Shown here: one piece after another, positions 7,532 to 15,028 of the stretch
Numbering within the stretch: position 1 is the first letter of the stretch
Layout: each line of letters starts with the position of its first letter
Translations under genes and position numbers: made by a program
IMG/VR virus record: IMGVR_UViG_3300046674_000233
Span: 1-46,195 of that record
Reading direction: 5' to 3' (one strand)
Length of the DNA stretch: 46,195 bases
From: a virus
The notes under the pieces: model-generated
What the model was told of the DNA's origin: nothing
Databases searched by the model: none
Seen by the model: the letters and a program-made list of their open reading frames with translations, nothing else

Positions 7532-7559
7532 ATTTTACTTAGTGTAACGTTGGTGTAAA
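7532..7559 (-). promoter_or_regulatory. Candidate late promoter for the terminase operon
   Basis: On the minus strand TTTACA (7559-7554) and TAAAAT (7537-7532) are 16 bp apart. Two direct TTACAC repeats with an 11-bp period overlap and follow the -35 box, which could be an activator site. It would give a leader of about 125 nt before the small terminase ATG. It lacks the class 1 and class 2 palindromes. Confidence 0.4.
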
Positions 7560-7771
7560 TTTTAGGTGTGCTCGTAAGTCCTTGATTTATATCTTTAATA
7601 TACTACTATACCCCTAATACCCCTAATAGATATATACCATACACTACATACATCATACGTTACGCTATTACTACATCATATAATAGTACATACGTTTCTA
7701 TATAGTGGTTTTAGCTATGTCGGTGTTAGCTGGTTTTGGGTAAATTAACGCTAAATTTCCGTAAATCACGG

Positions 7772-7800
7772 TTGACAGGCCGTAATTTTAATGTTTTCAT
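7772..7800 (+). promoter_or_regulatory. Possible promoter of the 7908 gene
   Basis: TTGACA at 7772-7777 with TTTCAT 17 bp further on (7795-7800). The -10 box is poor, so activity is uncertain. It lies 108 bp before the ATG at 7908 and carries no class 1 or class 2 palindrome. Confidence 0.3.
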
Positions 7801-7907
7801 ACGATCCAACGAGATTTATCGCTCGTACATGGCGGATCATAATGGAGCACGGCCAATCGTGGCCGAAACGCGAAATGTTGATCGATTTAAAAATTGGAGA
7901 ATTTACG

Positions 7908-8402
7908 ATGTCCTTCCCATCAACTCGCGCTCTCGCAGCCGAAATCAAGTCCACGAAATACTTTACGGGACAGCCTTGCAAGCACGGTCATTACGCTCCT
8001 CGATATACGCAGAGCGGAACGTGCCAAGATTGCATCGCCCAAAATCAAAAACAACACGCCCCCGTCAAGGACGACCGCCGCCAACAACTGCAGCCGACAA
8101 ACGTACGTGTGAGCGCCGAGAACTACCGCCGCGTGCTCGACCTGGCCTATAGCATGACGCGCATCCGGTTCCACCGCGCGAAGCCATCCGACATCGAGCG
8201 CAGGAAGGGCGGGCGTGACAGCCAGGGCGGCCTGCTGCTTTATACGCTCTACCTGCACCCCGAGGATGCCCACGTCGTGCGCTCCTACGCCGCCACGCTG
8301 GTCCCGGCCTTAGTCGACGTCCAGGCGGCGCGGGCGCGCATCTTCGGCGCGCTGCAGGCGCAGGCCGACCAGAAGGTATGCGAGCCCGAGTTCCGGCCAT
8401 AA
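7908..8402 (+). CDS. Small zinc-finger protein, HNH-associated type (164 aa)
   Basis: The ATG at 7908 follows TTGGAGA. An in-frame ATG at 7842 lacks such a site. Residues 20-42 carry GQPCKHGHYAPRYTQSGTC followed by QDC, the Cys-His cluster found at the start of many phage HNH endonucleases and related DNA-binding proteins. No full HNH catalytic core follows; the C-terminal 110 residues are helical and basic. It may be a degenerate HNH relative or a DNA-binding protein. It stands alone on the plus strand between the AT-rich region and a bidirectional terminator. Confidence 0.75.
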   Translation: MSFPSTRALAAEIKSTKYFTGQPCKHGHYAPRYTQSGTCQDCIAQNQKQHAPVKDDRRQQLQPTNVRVSAENYRRVLDLAYSMTRIRFHRAKPSDIERRKGGRDSQGGLLLYTLYLHPEDAHVVRSYAATLVPALVDVQAARARIFGALQAQADQKVCEPEFRP

Positions 8403-8584
8403 GCCCGGGGCGAGCTGCTGAACTGCGTAGGTGGGGGCGTGAGGCAGGCAAGGCGGGACGGTCCTTTAATAGCTGGCCGCTGACCTTGAACGTGTTGGAA
8501 GTATTGGAGTGGTACGCGGGCTGGTGTTGCGCCGCGCGATCATAGCGAGTAGTATTGGAACTGGGCGTTCGCGCCTATTCTCCT
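8403..8584. other. Intergenic stretch, no gene seen
   Basis: 182 bp between the zinc-finger gene and the shared terminator. It contains two similar segments, GTATTGGA at about 8500 and 8552, each followed by a TGG. No open frame with a ribosome binding site and no tRNA fold was found. A small RNA ending at the 8585-8618 terminator is possible. Confidence 0.35.
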
Positions 8585-8618
8585 AAAGCCCCGGTTCGTC
8601 GCCACGTTCCGGGGCTTT
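8585..8618. terminator. Bidirectional intrinsic terminator
   Basis: Perfect 10-bp inverted repeat AAAGCCCCGG/CCGGGGCTTT with a 14-nt loop. It serves the plus-strand 7908 unit (followed by TTTTC) and the minus-strand operon that ends at 8621 (followed by TTTAGG). Confidence 0.85.
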
Positions 8619-8620
8619 TC

Positions 8621-8794
8621 CTATTTGAGGAGCAGCGCGCTTGCCGCGCCTATGGCCACGCCCAGCACCAGCAGCGGCCAGCAGGGGCGCCGCCGCAACC
8701 TGCCGATCTTGCGTTTTCCATAATAAATGACGATCTCCCGTCCAACCTCGGCAACCGACACGTTTTCGGGGAACATCGTTACGCGCATTTTCAT
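8621..8794 (-). CDS. Small membrane protein (57 aa)
   Basis: Starts in an ATGA overlap with the HTH gene (8794) and ends just before the terminator. The first 38 residues are mixed and then basic (GKRKIGRLRRRP), followed by one clear membrane helix, about residues 39-56 (WPLLVLGVAIGAASALLL). The positive charges before the helix predict a cytoplasmic N-terminus. It is the last gene of the minus-strand small-gene operon. Function unknown. Confidence 0.7.
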   Translation of the reverse strand: MKMRVTMFPENVSVAEVGREIVIYYGKRKIGRLRRRPCWPLLVLGVAIGAASALLLK

Positions 8795-9009
8795 CTCATA
8801 TCCTTGAACACGGGCACGCGCAGGGGCGCGGGCGGTTCCGGCTGCCGGTCGAGCGGGCCGACGGACAGCACCAGCGTGCGATAATGCGCGCCGGTCCGGT
8901 CCGACACGCCCATCCGGCGACCCAGCTCGGCGCCGCGGATACGTGGATTCTCGCGCAGGATGGCGCGGGCCTGCAGGTAGCGGGCGATGACCTCCCTGTT
9001 ACTCGACAT
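8791..9009 (-). CDS. Small helix-turn-helix DNA-binding protein (72 aa)
   Basis: Starts at ATG 9009. Residues 5-45 form a helix-turn-helix (REVIARYLQARAIL, then GAELGRRMGVSDRTGAHYR), the form seen in phage regulators that scan DNA through a second helix of the GVSDRT type. The rest is a Pro-rich tail. It could bind one of the repeated operators in this phage, but nothing in the sequence says which. It overlaps the preceding gene by 11 bp. Confidence 0.75.
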   Translation of the reverse strand: MSSNREVIARYLQARAILRENPRIRGAELGRRMGVSDRTGAHYRTLVLSVGPLDRQPEPPAPLRVPVFKDMR

Positions 9010-9457
9010 CTTCGCCAGCGGCGCGCAAGGCGTCGACCAGGTAGTGCAGCAGCGGCTGCGGAGGGTTGTCCGGATCGTTCGCATCGCGTACCGTCACGCC
9101 CCGAATGTGGCGGCGATGGATCAGCGAGACGACCAGCTTGACGGCGTCCGCCAGCGCACGGTGCTGGACTTCGCGGTCCTGCTGCACCTGCTGCCGGCCC
9201 TGCGCCATGCCGACACGGATCGCATTGGCGCGCGCCGCATCCATCGCCGGCAGCAGCCATGCAAGGGCCGTCTCCTGGCTGACCGGCGCCATTGTGTCGG
9301 ACATCTGCGTTGCCCACGCTTCCGGGTCGTCCAGGCCAAGCAGCTCCTGCGGCGGCAGGTGCACATCGGCCAACAGGTGCAGCAGCTCGGCCGTCACTAC
9401 AGTGCCGGGTGCGGTCAGGAACTGGCGTACGGCCACTAGTTTTTGTCGAGGGGTCAT
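8999..9457 (-). CDS. Hypothetical protein (152 aa)
   Basis: ATG at 9457 behind AAAGGAGA, a strong ribosome binding site. It is largely helical, with a Leu-rich segment near residue 25 (ELLHLLADVHLPPQELLGL) and a basic helix around residue 110. No catalytic motif or family was recognised. It sits between the 29-aa gene and the HTH gene in the operon read from 10764. Confidence 0.75.
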   Translation of the reverse strand: MTPRQKLVAVRQFLTAPGTVVTAELLHLLADVHLPPQELLGLDDPEAWATQMSDTMAPVSQETALAWLLPAMDAARANAIRVGMAQGRQQVQQDREVQHRALADAVKLVVSLIHRRHIRGVTVRDANDPDNPPQPLLHYLVDALRAAGEDVE

Positions 9458-9490
9458 TCTATGGGTTCTCCTTTGGTTGGGTGGGCGGCG

Positions 9491-9580
9491 TTACCATTGG
9501 CTATCCTCCCATTTCAGATCTGTATCGCTGAACAGCCAGTCTCGGAATCTTGCAAGTAGGCGTTTCATTTGGTCAGCCAT
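9491..9580 (-). CDS. Very small protein (29 aa)
   Basis: A 29-aa frame starting at ATG 9580 with GGAG eight bases before it, overlapping the previous gene end by 8 bp. The sequence is an amphipathic helix, beginning MADQMKRLLARFRDWLF, with an acidic end. The position and ribosome binding site support it, but the size makes the call tentative. Confidence 0.5.
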   Translation of the reverse strand: MADQMKRLLARFRDWLFSDTDLKWEDSQW

Positions 9581-9827
9581 GGGGTTGCTCCGTATGTAAA
9601 AAATAAGTGTTCGGCTTCCAGCGGTACGGCTCGGGATCGTCTTTGCCGTAGGTTTCCGTAAGTTCCACACTGGCGACGACCGATTTGGGCCACACTTTGC
9701 CATTGCTGAAATCGTTCAGGTGCCGCTGCGGTGGCTCACTTATGCGGTATACATCCCCCGTGAGTGGTGCCGGATATGAGGCCACGAAGGCGTCGAACTC
9801 TTCTTTGGTAACTTGACGTCGGGCCAT
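9573..9827 (-). CDS. Hypothetical protein (84 aa)
   Basis: ATG at 9827, directly adjacent to the stop of the 286-aa gene. The product begins MARRQVTKEEFDAFVASYP and is rich in polar and aromatic residues, with the phrase YRISEPPQRHLNDFSNG. It looks like a small single-domain soluble protein. No family was recognised. Confidence 0.75.
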   Translation of the reverse strand: MARRQVTKEEFDAFVASYPAPLTGDVYRISEPPQRHLNDFSNGKVWPKSVVASVELTETYGKDDPEPYRWKPNTYFLHTEQPHG

Positions 9828-10688
9828 TTACTCGTCCTCCTGCTGGGTGGCGCGCATGGCTGCACCAGCAAGGTAGCCTTGGTAGAACGCTTTGCGCTCA
9901 TCGACTACGCGCAGTTTTACGGACGTGTGCGGGCTGTCTGACTCAGGGTACGCGGCAAAGGCCGCCTGACGTGCGGTAAGGGTGATGCTCGGCGCTGCCT
10001 CGGGAGTGCTGGCAGGGGAAGCGGCGAAATTGCGGGATACCTCATCGGCGATCAGCGTCACGCCGTCCGATGCCGTTTCGCCAGTCAGTCGGGCAAAAAT
10101 GCGCTTGCCTTCATCGGCGCCCTCGCCTGGCCGCGACGCCAGGATCTCGCGCAGCTGGTCGGACTGCTGCAGCTTGCAATCGGTCGCGATCTGTACGAGC
10201 AGGTGCTTTTCGGCGGCGCGTTTCGTCTCGCCGTCAAAGCCTTGCGCGTTTGACCAGCGGACCAAGGCGTCGCGCAGATACGCGGTCATTTCCAGGCGGG
10301 GCACCGCGCCCAACTCCTTTTGGATTTCAGCCGCCGCGATCTTGACGCCCGAGCGAAACAGCGCGTTCTTGCTCTTGTCGAGCACCTGATCGCGAATGCG
10401 GTCGATGTCGGCCGGGTTCAACGTCGCGATCGGATCCTCGCGGCCCAGCAGCACGGCGCCCAGCTCCGCAGCGTGGGCGCGACTCAGCACGATCGAGCCA
10501 TCGGCGCTATGCTGCACGCCGCCGCCAAATGCAATCGTCGTGCTGAACGCAATCTCGACGCTGTCGGCGGCGCCCAGGTAGAAGCGCACCGCTGCTGTCG
10601 GCTGCACCCAGCCCGCCACCTCGTGTTGCTGCTGGAACCCGACGCACTTGTCGCCCCATTCCAGCATCTTGCGTGCATGGTTGGTCAT
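9828..10688 (-). CDS. Hypothetical early protein (286 aa)
   Basis: ATG at 10688 behind GGAGAATAGGA, the same sequence as before the 45794 start. The N-terminal 90 residues are beta-rich (VRFYLGAADSVEIAFSTTIAF), the middle is a long helical region (residues 95-200), and the C-terminus ends with ERKAFYQGYLAGAAMRATQQ, resembling the C-terminal helix of many phage replication-accessory proteins. No family was identified. It is the first gene after the class 1 promoter at 10764, though read-through from the primase operon is possible. Confidence 0.8.
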   Translation of the reverse strand: MTNHARKMLEWGDKCVGFQQQHEVAGWVQPTAAVRFYLGAADSVEIAFSTTIAFGGGVQHSADGSIVLSRAHAAELGAVLLGREDPIATLNPADIDRIRDQVLDKSKNALFRSGVKIAAAEIQKELGAVPRLEMTAYLRDALVRWSNAQGFDGETKRAAEKHLLVQIATDCKLQQSDQLREILASRPGEGADEGKRIFARLTGETASDGVTLIADEVSRNFAASPASTPEAAPSITLTARQAAFAAYPESDSPHTSVKLRVVDERKAFYQGYLAGAAMRATQQEDE

Positions 10689-10709
10689 TCCTATTCTCCA
10701 GTATTCGCC

Positions 10710-10722
10710 GCGCCCGTTGCGC
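10710..10722 (-). promoter_or_regulatory. Leader-RNA hairpin of class 1 cassette
   Basis: The 4-bp stem GCGC/GCGC with loop AACGG lies in the leader between the promoter and the 10688 start. It corresponds to the elements at 3718, 25879 and 45757. Confidence 0.5.
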
Positions 10723-10735
10723 CGCGATGAATTGC

Positions 10736-10764
10736 ATAATAGTTTAATTACTAAACTTTGTCAA
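10736..10764 (-). promoter_or_regulatory. Class 1 promoter with AGTTTA-N5-TAAACT operator
   Basis: On the minus strand TTGACA (10764-10759), a 17-bp spacer and TATTAT (10741-10736). It is the only class 1 promoter on the minus strand. It drives the small-gene operon 10688 to 8621. Confidence 0.85.
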
Positions 10765-10769
10765 ATGCG

Positions 10770-10973
10770 CTATATCTTCTCCTCGGTGACGCGCTTGACT
10801 TCGAATTCCCAATAGGTGCCGGGGACTTTACGGTCGACGCGGTCGCGGTAGTAGCCCTGTAACTCCACGGTGAAACCGCGGCGCGCCAGTTCGTCGGCGA
10901 TGGACGAGAGTTCAGCCGCCAGCATGCGGCCGGCGTCGGCGAGTTCCTTGTCGGTCTGATTCTTGAGGGTCAT
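10770..10973 (-). CDS. Hypothetical protein (67 aa)
   Basis: ATG at 10973 behind CTGGAGAACGAT. The first 35 residues form a charged helix (LKNQTDKELADAGRMLAAEL), followed by a two-stranded beta region ending WEFEVKRVTEEKI. No family was recognised. It lies 13 bp after the primase-helicase gene, is probably its operon partner, and ends 6 bp before the class 1 promoter at 10764. Confidence 0.78.
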   Translation of the reverse strand: MTLKNQTDKELADAGRMLAAELSSIADELARRGFTVELQGYYRDRVDRKVPGTYWEFEVKRVTEEKI

Positions 10974-10986
10974 ATCGTTCTCCAGG

Positions 10987-13407
10987 TTATGCAGCTTGCG
11001 GGATGCCGACCAGCGCTGCCACCTGCGCCGAGGTGTAGGCGCCGGCGATCACGGTCGCGCCCTGCAGGTAGTAGGCGGGGGAGCCCTGGCGCACGTACAG
11101 CCGCGGCTTGGTGCCGTCGGGTTGGACGGTATTGTTGACGCGCCCCTCGGGCAATCCCGGGTGCTGCACGTAGCCGAGCGCACCGAGCGTTTCCTTGAAC
11201 TTGCGGTTCGACAGGTGCCGGCGCTTCTGCTCGAGCAAGCGGGTCAGGAACACAGAGCTGATCCAGTCGCCGGCGAAACCCTGCTGGCCCTGCGCCACGG
11301 CTTCCAGAATCTCCTGCTCGATGACGCCCATACTCGCCGTGATCGCCTCCTCGGTGCTGCTTGTCTCGGGCGCGCGCTGGCACAGGGCGCCGGCCGGGTT
11401 GAACTCCTCGGGAATCGGCCATGTGGCCAGCAGCTCGGCCACGATCGCGTACCCGCCGTGACGCAACCAGGCGTAGATATCGTTCATATAGCGCCCGGCC
11501 ATGCCGTCGCGCTTCAGGTCTTCGGGTTCCTGCTGGGCGGTATAGAACACGGCGTAGCGGCGGTCGCGCTTCGTCTTCGGCAGCGCGTCCTTGTGATTCG
11601 TGTTGAACATGAAGTTGCCGCAGACGTCCGCGCTGTACTGGTCGCGCCCTTTGTTCTCGATCTCCAGGCCGTCGCCGCCCGTAATCATGGGTTTTAATTC
11701 CTCGATGACGTCGCGTTTGTTCGGGCCGGATCCGCCGGTGTAGATGTCCTCGACCGCATAGAAGACCTTGCCGACCATCCAGCCGTTGAATTCCTTCGAC
11801 AGTTTCGACGCCTTCGGCCAGTGCACATACCGGCGCCCGACCGCGTGCGCAACGCAGCGGGTGAGAAGCGTCTTACCGTTACCCTCGACGCCTTGGATCA
11901 GCGGCGCCCACTGGAATTTAACGCCGACGTGCTGGACGCAGGCGGCCATATAGGACAGCAGGATTTGCTGGTCGCGCTCGTTCGGCAGAAGTTTGCGCAG
12001 GTGCTGCAGGAACGGGCCGGCGTCGCCCACGGTGCGCGGCACGTCGACCGGCCACCACGTATTGACCAGCACGCGCCCGCCGTCGTCGATTATTTCGCCC
12101 GGGGTGCGGTCCGGCTTGAAACAGGTGCTATCGGCGCGCGGCACGCGGAATGCCTGGTTCTGCGTGAACGCTTCCCAGGCGTCGCGGCTGGTGCGCTCGT
12201 TGGCGTTATCCATCGGGAAGCTAAAGCCGCCGAAGGTCACGCGGAACTGCTCGGGTTTGAGCATCACGCCGCCCGGCACCAGCGCCTGGTGCTGGTCGAC
12301 CACGTACACGCAGCCGGCAAACATTTCGATTTGCTGCTCGATGGTCAGGAACGTGGCGCCGGTCACGGGTTCCGGCCGAGGCGTCCCCCTGCGCTCGCCC
12401 GAGGGCGGCGCCTGGTGCGTCAGGCGCACGGGTTCGGGCAGCTTGTCCTGCAGCGGCTCGGTCAGCCGGGCGCAGGCGGCCATGATGGTGCGCGGTAGAT
12501 AGTCCTCGCGGTCCCACTTCTCGCGCGCAAGCTGACTGCGGCGCATCAGGCGCAAGATGCGCTCACAGTCGCCGCCGGTCCAGAACGCCAGGTGCGAGGC
12601 GAGCGCGCTGTCGGCCTCGCTGCCGCCGTAGGCGTCCGGGCTGCCGGTGTCGGCCGGGTAGGTGCGGGCCAGGGCGTCAACGTTGCGGCTCCACAGGTCG
12701 GCGAACGTGGCCTTGCCGCTGAACGCGCCGTCTTTCGATACGCTGCGCAGCGCCCGCGTCACGAGCTGGTCGTCATCCTCGGGGCCGCGCCAGTCCGCAC
12801 GCGGGCCGGTCGTCCATTCCGTCGCAGCGCCTGGCGCTTGCGCTGCGGTGTCGGGCTTAAACAGCTGGTCGACCAGCTGCGCCACCTGCACCGTGCAATC
12901 GAGGCCCGCATTGCCGCGCGCGTTGGTGCCGGTCAGGGCCACGAAGCGGCCGGACGTGTAGAACTCCAGGCCGTACGCCTTGTTCCGGGTGCCGTGCTGC
13001 GGGACGGTGCTGGCGGTGCCGAAGATGTGCAGGCCGGCGCCGCTGTTGCTCACCTCGACGGCCGCGTTCGGGAACAGGTTGCACAGCGCGGTTGCCACCT
13101 GCGACCACTGGCCGTTCGCATAGGCGCCGTCGATGTCGAGGAACCAAAAGGGGTCGTTCGCGGTGAACACGAAGCCGACGCCGAACGGGTACAGGCCGCC
13201 CTGCGCGTTCCAGTGCGCGCACCACGCAATCGCCGTGTTGACGTCGGTCCAGACTGCCGGATCGTGGGCGCTGACCACGCGGCCGGTGCGGAAGTCGCAT
13301 GGGAATTTGTTGGTCTTGCCGGGCTTCGTCGGGTGCGGTACGACCGTGTAGACGATGAACTGCGCGTACGCCGCCATCGGGGCCAGGGCTTCGGGTAGCG
13401 CGTGCAT
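10987..13407 (-). CDS. Primase-polymerase / SF3 helicase
   Basis: An 806-aa replication protein that makes primers and unwinds the fork. The N-terminal PrimPol domain (residues 1-190) has the acidic motif FLDIDG near residue 90 and the histidine motif SGAGLHIFG near 125. A middle domain leads to an SF3/D5-type helicase: Walker A GVEGNGKT near 506, an acidic Walker B-like segment VEDIY near 545, and a sensor Asn in FMFNTNHKDALP near 600. The start overlaps the TetR-like stop (TGATG) and has AAGGA upstream. It is expressed together with that regulator from the class 2 promoter at 13759. Confidence 0.92.
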   Translation of the reverse strand: MHALPEALAPMAAYAQFIVYTVVPHPTKPGKTNKFPCDFRTGRVVSAHDPAVWTDVNTAIAWCAHWNAQGGLYPFGVGFVFTANDPFWFLDIDGAYANGQWSQVATALCNLFPNAAVEVSNSGAGLHIFGTASTVPQHGTRNKAYGLEFYTSGRFVALTGTNARGNAGLDCTVQVAQLVDQLFKPDTAAQAPGAATEWTTGPRADWRGPEDDDQLVTRALRSVSKDGAFSGKATFADLWSRNVDALARTYPADTGSPDAYGGSEADSALASHLAFWTGGDCERILRLMRRSQLAREKWDREDYLPRTIMAACARLTEPLQDKLPEPVRLTHQAPPSGERRGTPRPEPVTGATFLTIEQQIEMFAGCVYVVDQHQALVPGGVMLKPEQFRVTFGGFSFPMDNANERTSRDAWEAFTQNQAFRVPRADSTCFKPDRTPGEIIDDGGRVLVNTWWPVDVPRTVGDAGPFLQHLRKLLPNERDQQILLSYMAACVQHVGVKFQWAPLIQGVEGNGKTLLTRCVAHAVGRRYVHWPKASKLSKEFNGWMVGKVFYAVEDIYTGGSGPNKRDVIEELKPMITGGDGLEIENKGRDQYSADVCGNFMFNTNHKDALPKTKRDRRYAVFYTAQQEPEDLKRDGMAGRYMNDIYAWLRHGGYAIVAELLATWPIPEEFNPAGALCQRAPETSSTEEAITASMGVIEQEILEAVAQGQQGFAGDWISSVFLTRLLEQKRRHLSNRKFKETLGALGYVQHPGLPEGRVNNTVQPDGTKPRLYVRQGSPAYYLQGATVIAGAYTSAQVAALVGIPQAA

Positions 13408-13724
13408 CAGGTTCCTTTCGGGCCGCAGGCAGCCAGCGCACGGGCGCGCAGTTCACGCGGTGCGCGCATGGCCACGGGGTGCTTGGCGATGATGCCCTGC
13501 GCGACCACGCGCAGGCGCTCCTGCTGCACGGCGTGGCGCATCACGGTACGGCGCAGCTCGTCCATCGTGCCGCAGTAGTGCGAGACCAGCCCCGGCGCGA
13601 TGTCCAGGTGATCCGCGATCATCTGCCGCGTGATGTTGGTATAGCCGTAGACCTCGGCCGAGCGCAATGCTTCGTCGAGGATCTGCTGTTGGCGCGCGTT
13701 GGCGGGTAGTCGGTCGGTAGTCAT
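13407..13724 (-). CDS. Short TetR-like transcriptional regulator
   Basis: 105 aa. Residues 10-60 match the DNA-binding half of TetR regulators: RQQQILDEALRSAEVYGY, then TRQMIADHLDIAPGLVSHYCGT, then MDELRRTVMRHAV. A full TetR protein has about 200 residues, so the ligand-binding domain is missing or reduced to a short helical tail; a dimeric minimal regulator is likely. The ATG lies about 7 bp after the -10 box, so the mRNA is probably leaderless. Its promoter carries the TTGACG-N4-CGTCAA operator, which suggests autoregulation and control of the other three class 2 regions. Confidence 0.82.
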   Translation of the reverse strand: MTTDRLPANARQQQILDEALRSAEVYGYTNITRQMIADHLDIAPGLVSHYCGTMDELRRTVMRHAVQQERLRVVAQGIIAKHPVAMRAPRELRARALAACGPKGT

Positions 13725-13730
13725 AATTGG

Positions 13731-13759
13731 ATCATAAGAGTTATTGACGAGTCCGTCAA
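13731..13759 (-). promoter_or_regulatory. Class 2 promoter with TTGACG-N4-CGTCAA operator
   Basis: On the minus strand TTGACG (13759-13754), 17 bp, TATGAT (13736-13731). The palindrome at 13744-13759 covers the -35 box. It overlaps the stop codon of the upstream Lar-like gene. The regulator ATG at 13724 is where transcription should begin. Confidence 0.82.
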
Positions 13760-14040
13760 CGATTTGCGATGAATGCCAACACTGCGGCTTTCGCCAGGTC
13801 TCGCGGCTCGCCGGGCGAAGCCATGCAGAAACGACGCATCAGCAGTTCAAGCTGCGGGAAGTCGGCTTCGGGTATCGTTGCGCGCGTATTCCAGACATCG
13901 CGATCTACGCTTTTAAAAGAAGCGAGGCACTCCCGGTTCGAACAGCGCACGGCGGTGATATCGAGGCTCCCATCCCACCAGCGGACGGCGTCCGCTTTGC
14001 TGCCGCAGAACGGGCAGGCCTTCGCTTTCGATTGAGTCAT
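13756..14040 (-). CDS. Lar-like zinc-ribbon protein
   Basis: 94 aa. It begins with a zinc ribbon, CPFCGSKADAVRW, followed by CSNRECLASF, the arrangement of the Lar family (restriction alleviation proteins of Rac prophage and many phages). The C-terminal half is helical. The start is an ATGA overlap with the methyltransferase-like gene. Lar modulates host type I restriction or enhances modification; that role is known for the family and inferred here. The gene next to two DNA methyltransferases supports an anti-restriction function. Confidence 0.7.
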   Translation of the reverse strand: MTQSKAKACPFCGSKADAVRWWDGSLDITAVRCSNRECLASFKSVDRDVWNTRATIPEADFPQLELLMRRFCMASPGEPRDLAKAAVLAFIANR

Positions 14041-14723
14041 GCGGCTCTCCTGTATCGGTAACGTTGCGCCAGTATGTGCGCAATCCATCGGTCGGCCATC
14101 GCCTCGGCAATGCCCGGATAAGTTTTGCTACGCAGGACGCTGCGGTCATCGGTGGGCGGCAGTTTGTTCTGGCCGCTGTCGGTCTGGTTATCCCAGCGTT
14201 CGACCATCCGACCGCTACCGCGCGGCCATTCGACGATGCGGCCAGGGCAGCGCTTGGCCGGGTCGATCTCGAGGGGCGGCAGGTTCTTTAGCCACAGGCC
14301 TGTTTTCTTGCTGGCGTCGTCGCCGAACTCGTATGGCTGGACAAACTGGTCGGCGGGGCGTATGCGGGTTCCGATGCAGCCCTGCGGATTCTCCAGCGCG
14401 ATGTGCTCGATCGGCGCGCCCAGCAGCAGGCGGACGAAATCGAGCGCCTCTTCGGTTTGCGTGCCGCCGTAGCGGACATTCCCCGGCCGCTTGTTCCAGT
14501 GCAGGCCGCTGCTTGACAGGTAGGTGCACGGCGGAAAACAGATCATCCCATCCCATCCCATCCCGAGCAGCGGCACAACGTCGCCCATGATGTGCAAATG
14601 GCGATTCGCGGTAGCCGATGACGGCAGCAGGTCGCACGACACGGCCATGTGGCCGCGCTGAATGATGGCGTCCCGCACGGCGCCGGATTCTTCGCACGCG
14701 ATCAGAAAGGACAGCTGCGTCAT
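14037..14723 (-). CDS. C5-cytosine methyltransferase-like protein
   Basis: 228 aa. The start is the ATG at 14723, which overlaps the previous stop; longer upstream frames lack a site. The N-terminus SFLIACEESGAVRDAIIQRGH resembles the cofactor-binding motif I region. CFPPCTYLSSSGL near residue 62 holds the PPC-type catalytic motif, and ALENPQG near 108 holds the ENP motif. At 228 aa it is shorter than bacterial C5 methyltransferases (over 300 aa), as is common for phage versions with a reduced target-recognition domain. It may modify phage DNA; activity is not certain. Confidence 0.8.
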   Translation of the reverse strand: MTQLSFLIACEESGAVRDAIIQRGHMAVSCDLLPSSATANRHLHIMGDVVPLLGMGWDGMICFPPCTYLSSSGLHWNKRPGNVRYGGTQTEEALDFVRLLLGAPIEHIALENPQGCIGTRIRPADQFVQPYEFGDDASKKTGLWLKNLPPLEIDPAKRCPGRIVEWPRGSGRMVERWDNQTDSGQNKLPPTDDRSVLRSKTYPGIAEAMADRWIAHILAQRYRYRRAA

Positions 14724-15028
14724 GTGAACATCGCCTCGAAAGCGGCCTTGCAACGCAGGCGCGCATCGTGCAGTTCGGCCGCCTGTTGCTGGCTGATGGC
14801 GAACATATCGTCGGCCTCGGCTTTCGAGTCGCATAAGGCGAGGACGCTGCCAACAGCGCAGTATTGCCCTTCGTCTTCGCCGTGTCGGTTCTTGAAGTAG
14901 ACGCGCTTTCCGGAACGGCGCACCACTTGGCGCGGCCCCGCACAGATCTGGTCAAGCATTATCGGCGTCTGCAGTATCCATTGACCCGGCAGGATTTCGG
15001 TCATCATAGTTATTTTTCGAATGCTCAT
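14720..15028 (-). CDS. Hypothetical protein (102 aa)
   Basis: Coupled to both neighbours by ATGA overlaps (15028 and 14723), so the ATG at 15028 is preferred over internal Met residues. A central beta segment (VVRRSGKRVYFKNRHGEDEG) leads to a C-terminal helix rich in Ala, Cys and Gln. It may be a small DNA- or RNA-associated protein. No family was recognised. Confidence 0.75.
   Translation of the reverse strand: MSIRKITMMTEILPGQWILQTPIMLDQICAGPRQVVRRSGKRVYFKNRHGEDEGQYCAVGSVLALCDSKAEADDMFAISQQQAAELHDARLRCKAAFEAMFT

Larger units (their letters stand above)
7401..7907. other. AT-rich non-coding control region (candidate origin)
   Basis: This is the only gap over 300 bp. The stretch from about 7520 to 7820 is strikingly AT-rich in a GC-rich genome. 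It holds a 9-bp tandem repeat ACCCCTAAT (7610-7627), two copies of ACATCATA (7650-7657 and 7673-7680), two direct GTGTAA repeats 11 bp apart (7542 and 7553), and several TTACGCT or TTAACGCT words. It lies between the divergent terminase operon and the 7908 gene. An easily melted origin of replication, a promoter region, or both would fit. No origin protein site is recognised. Confidence 0.5.
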
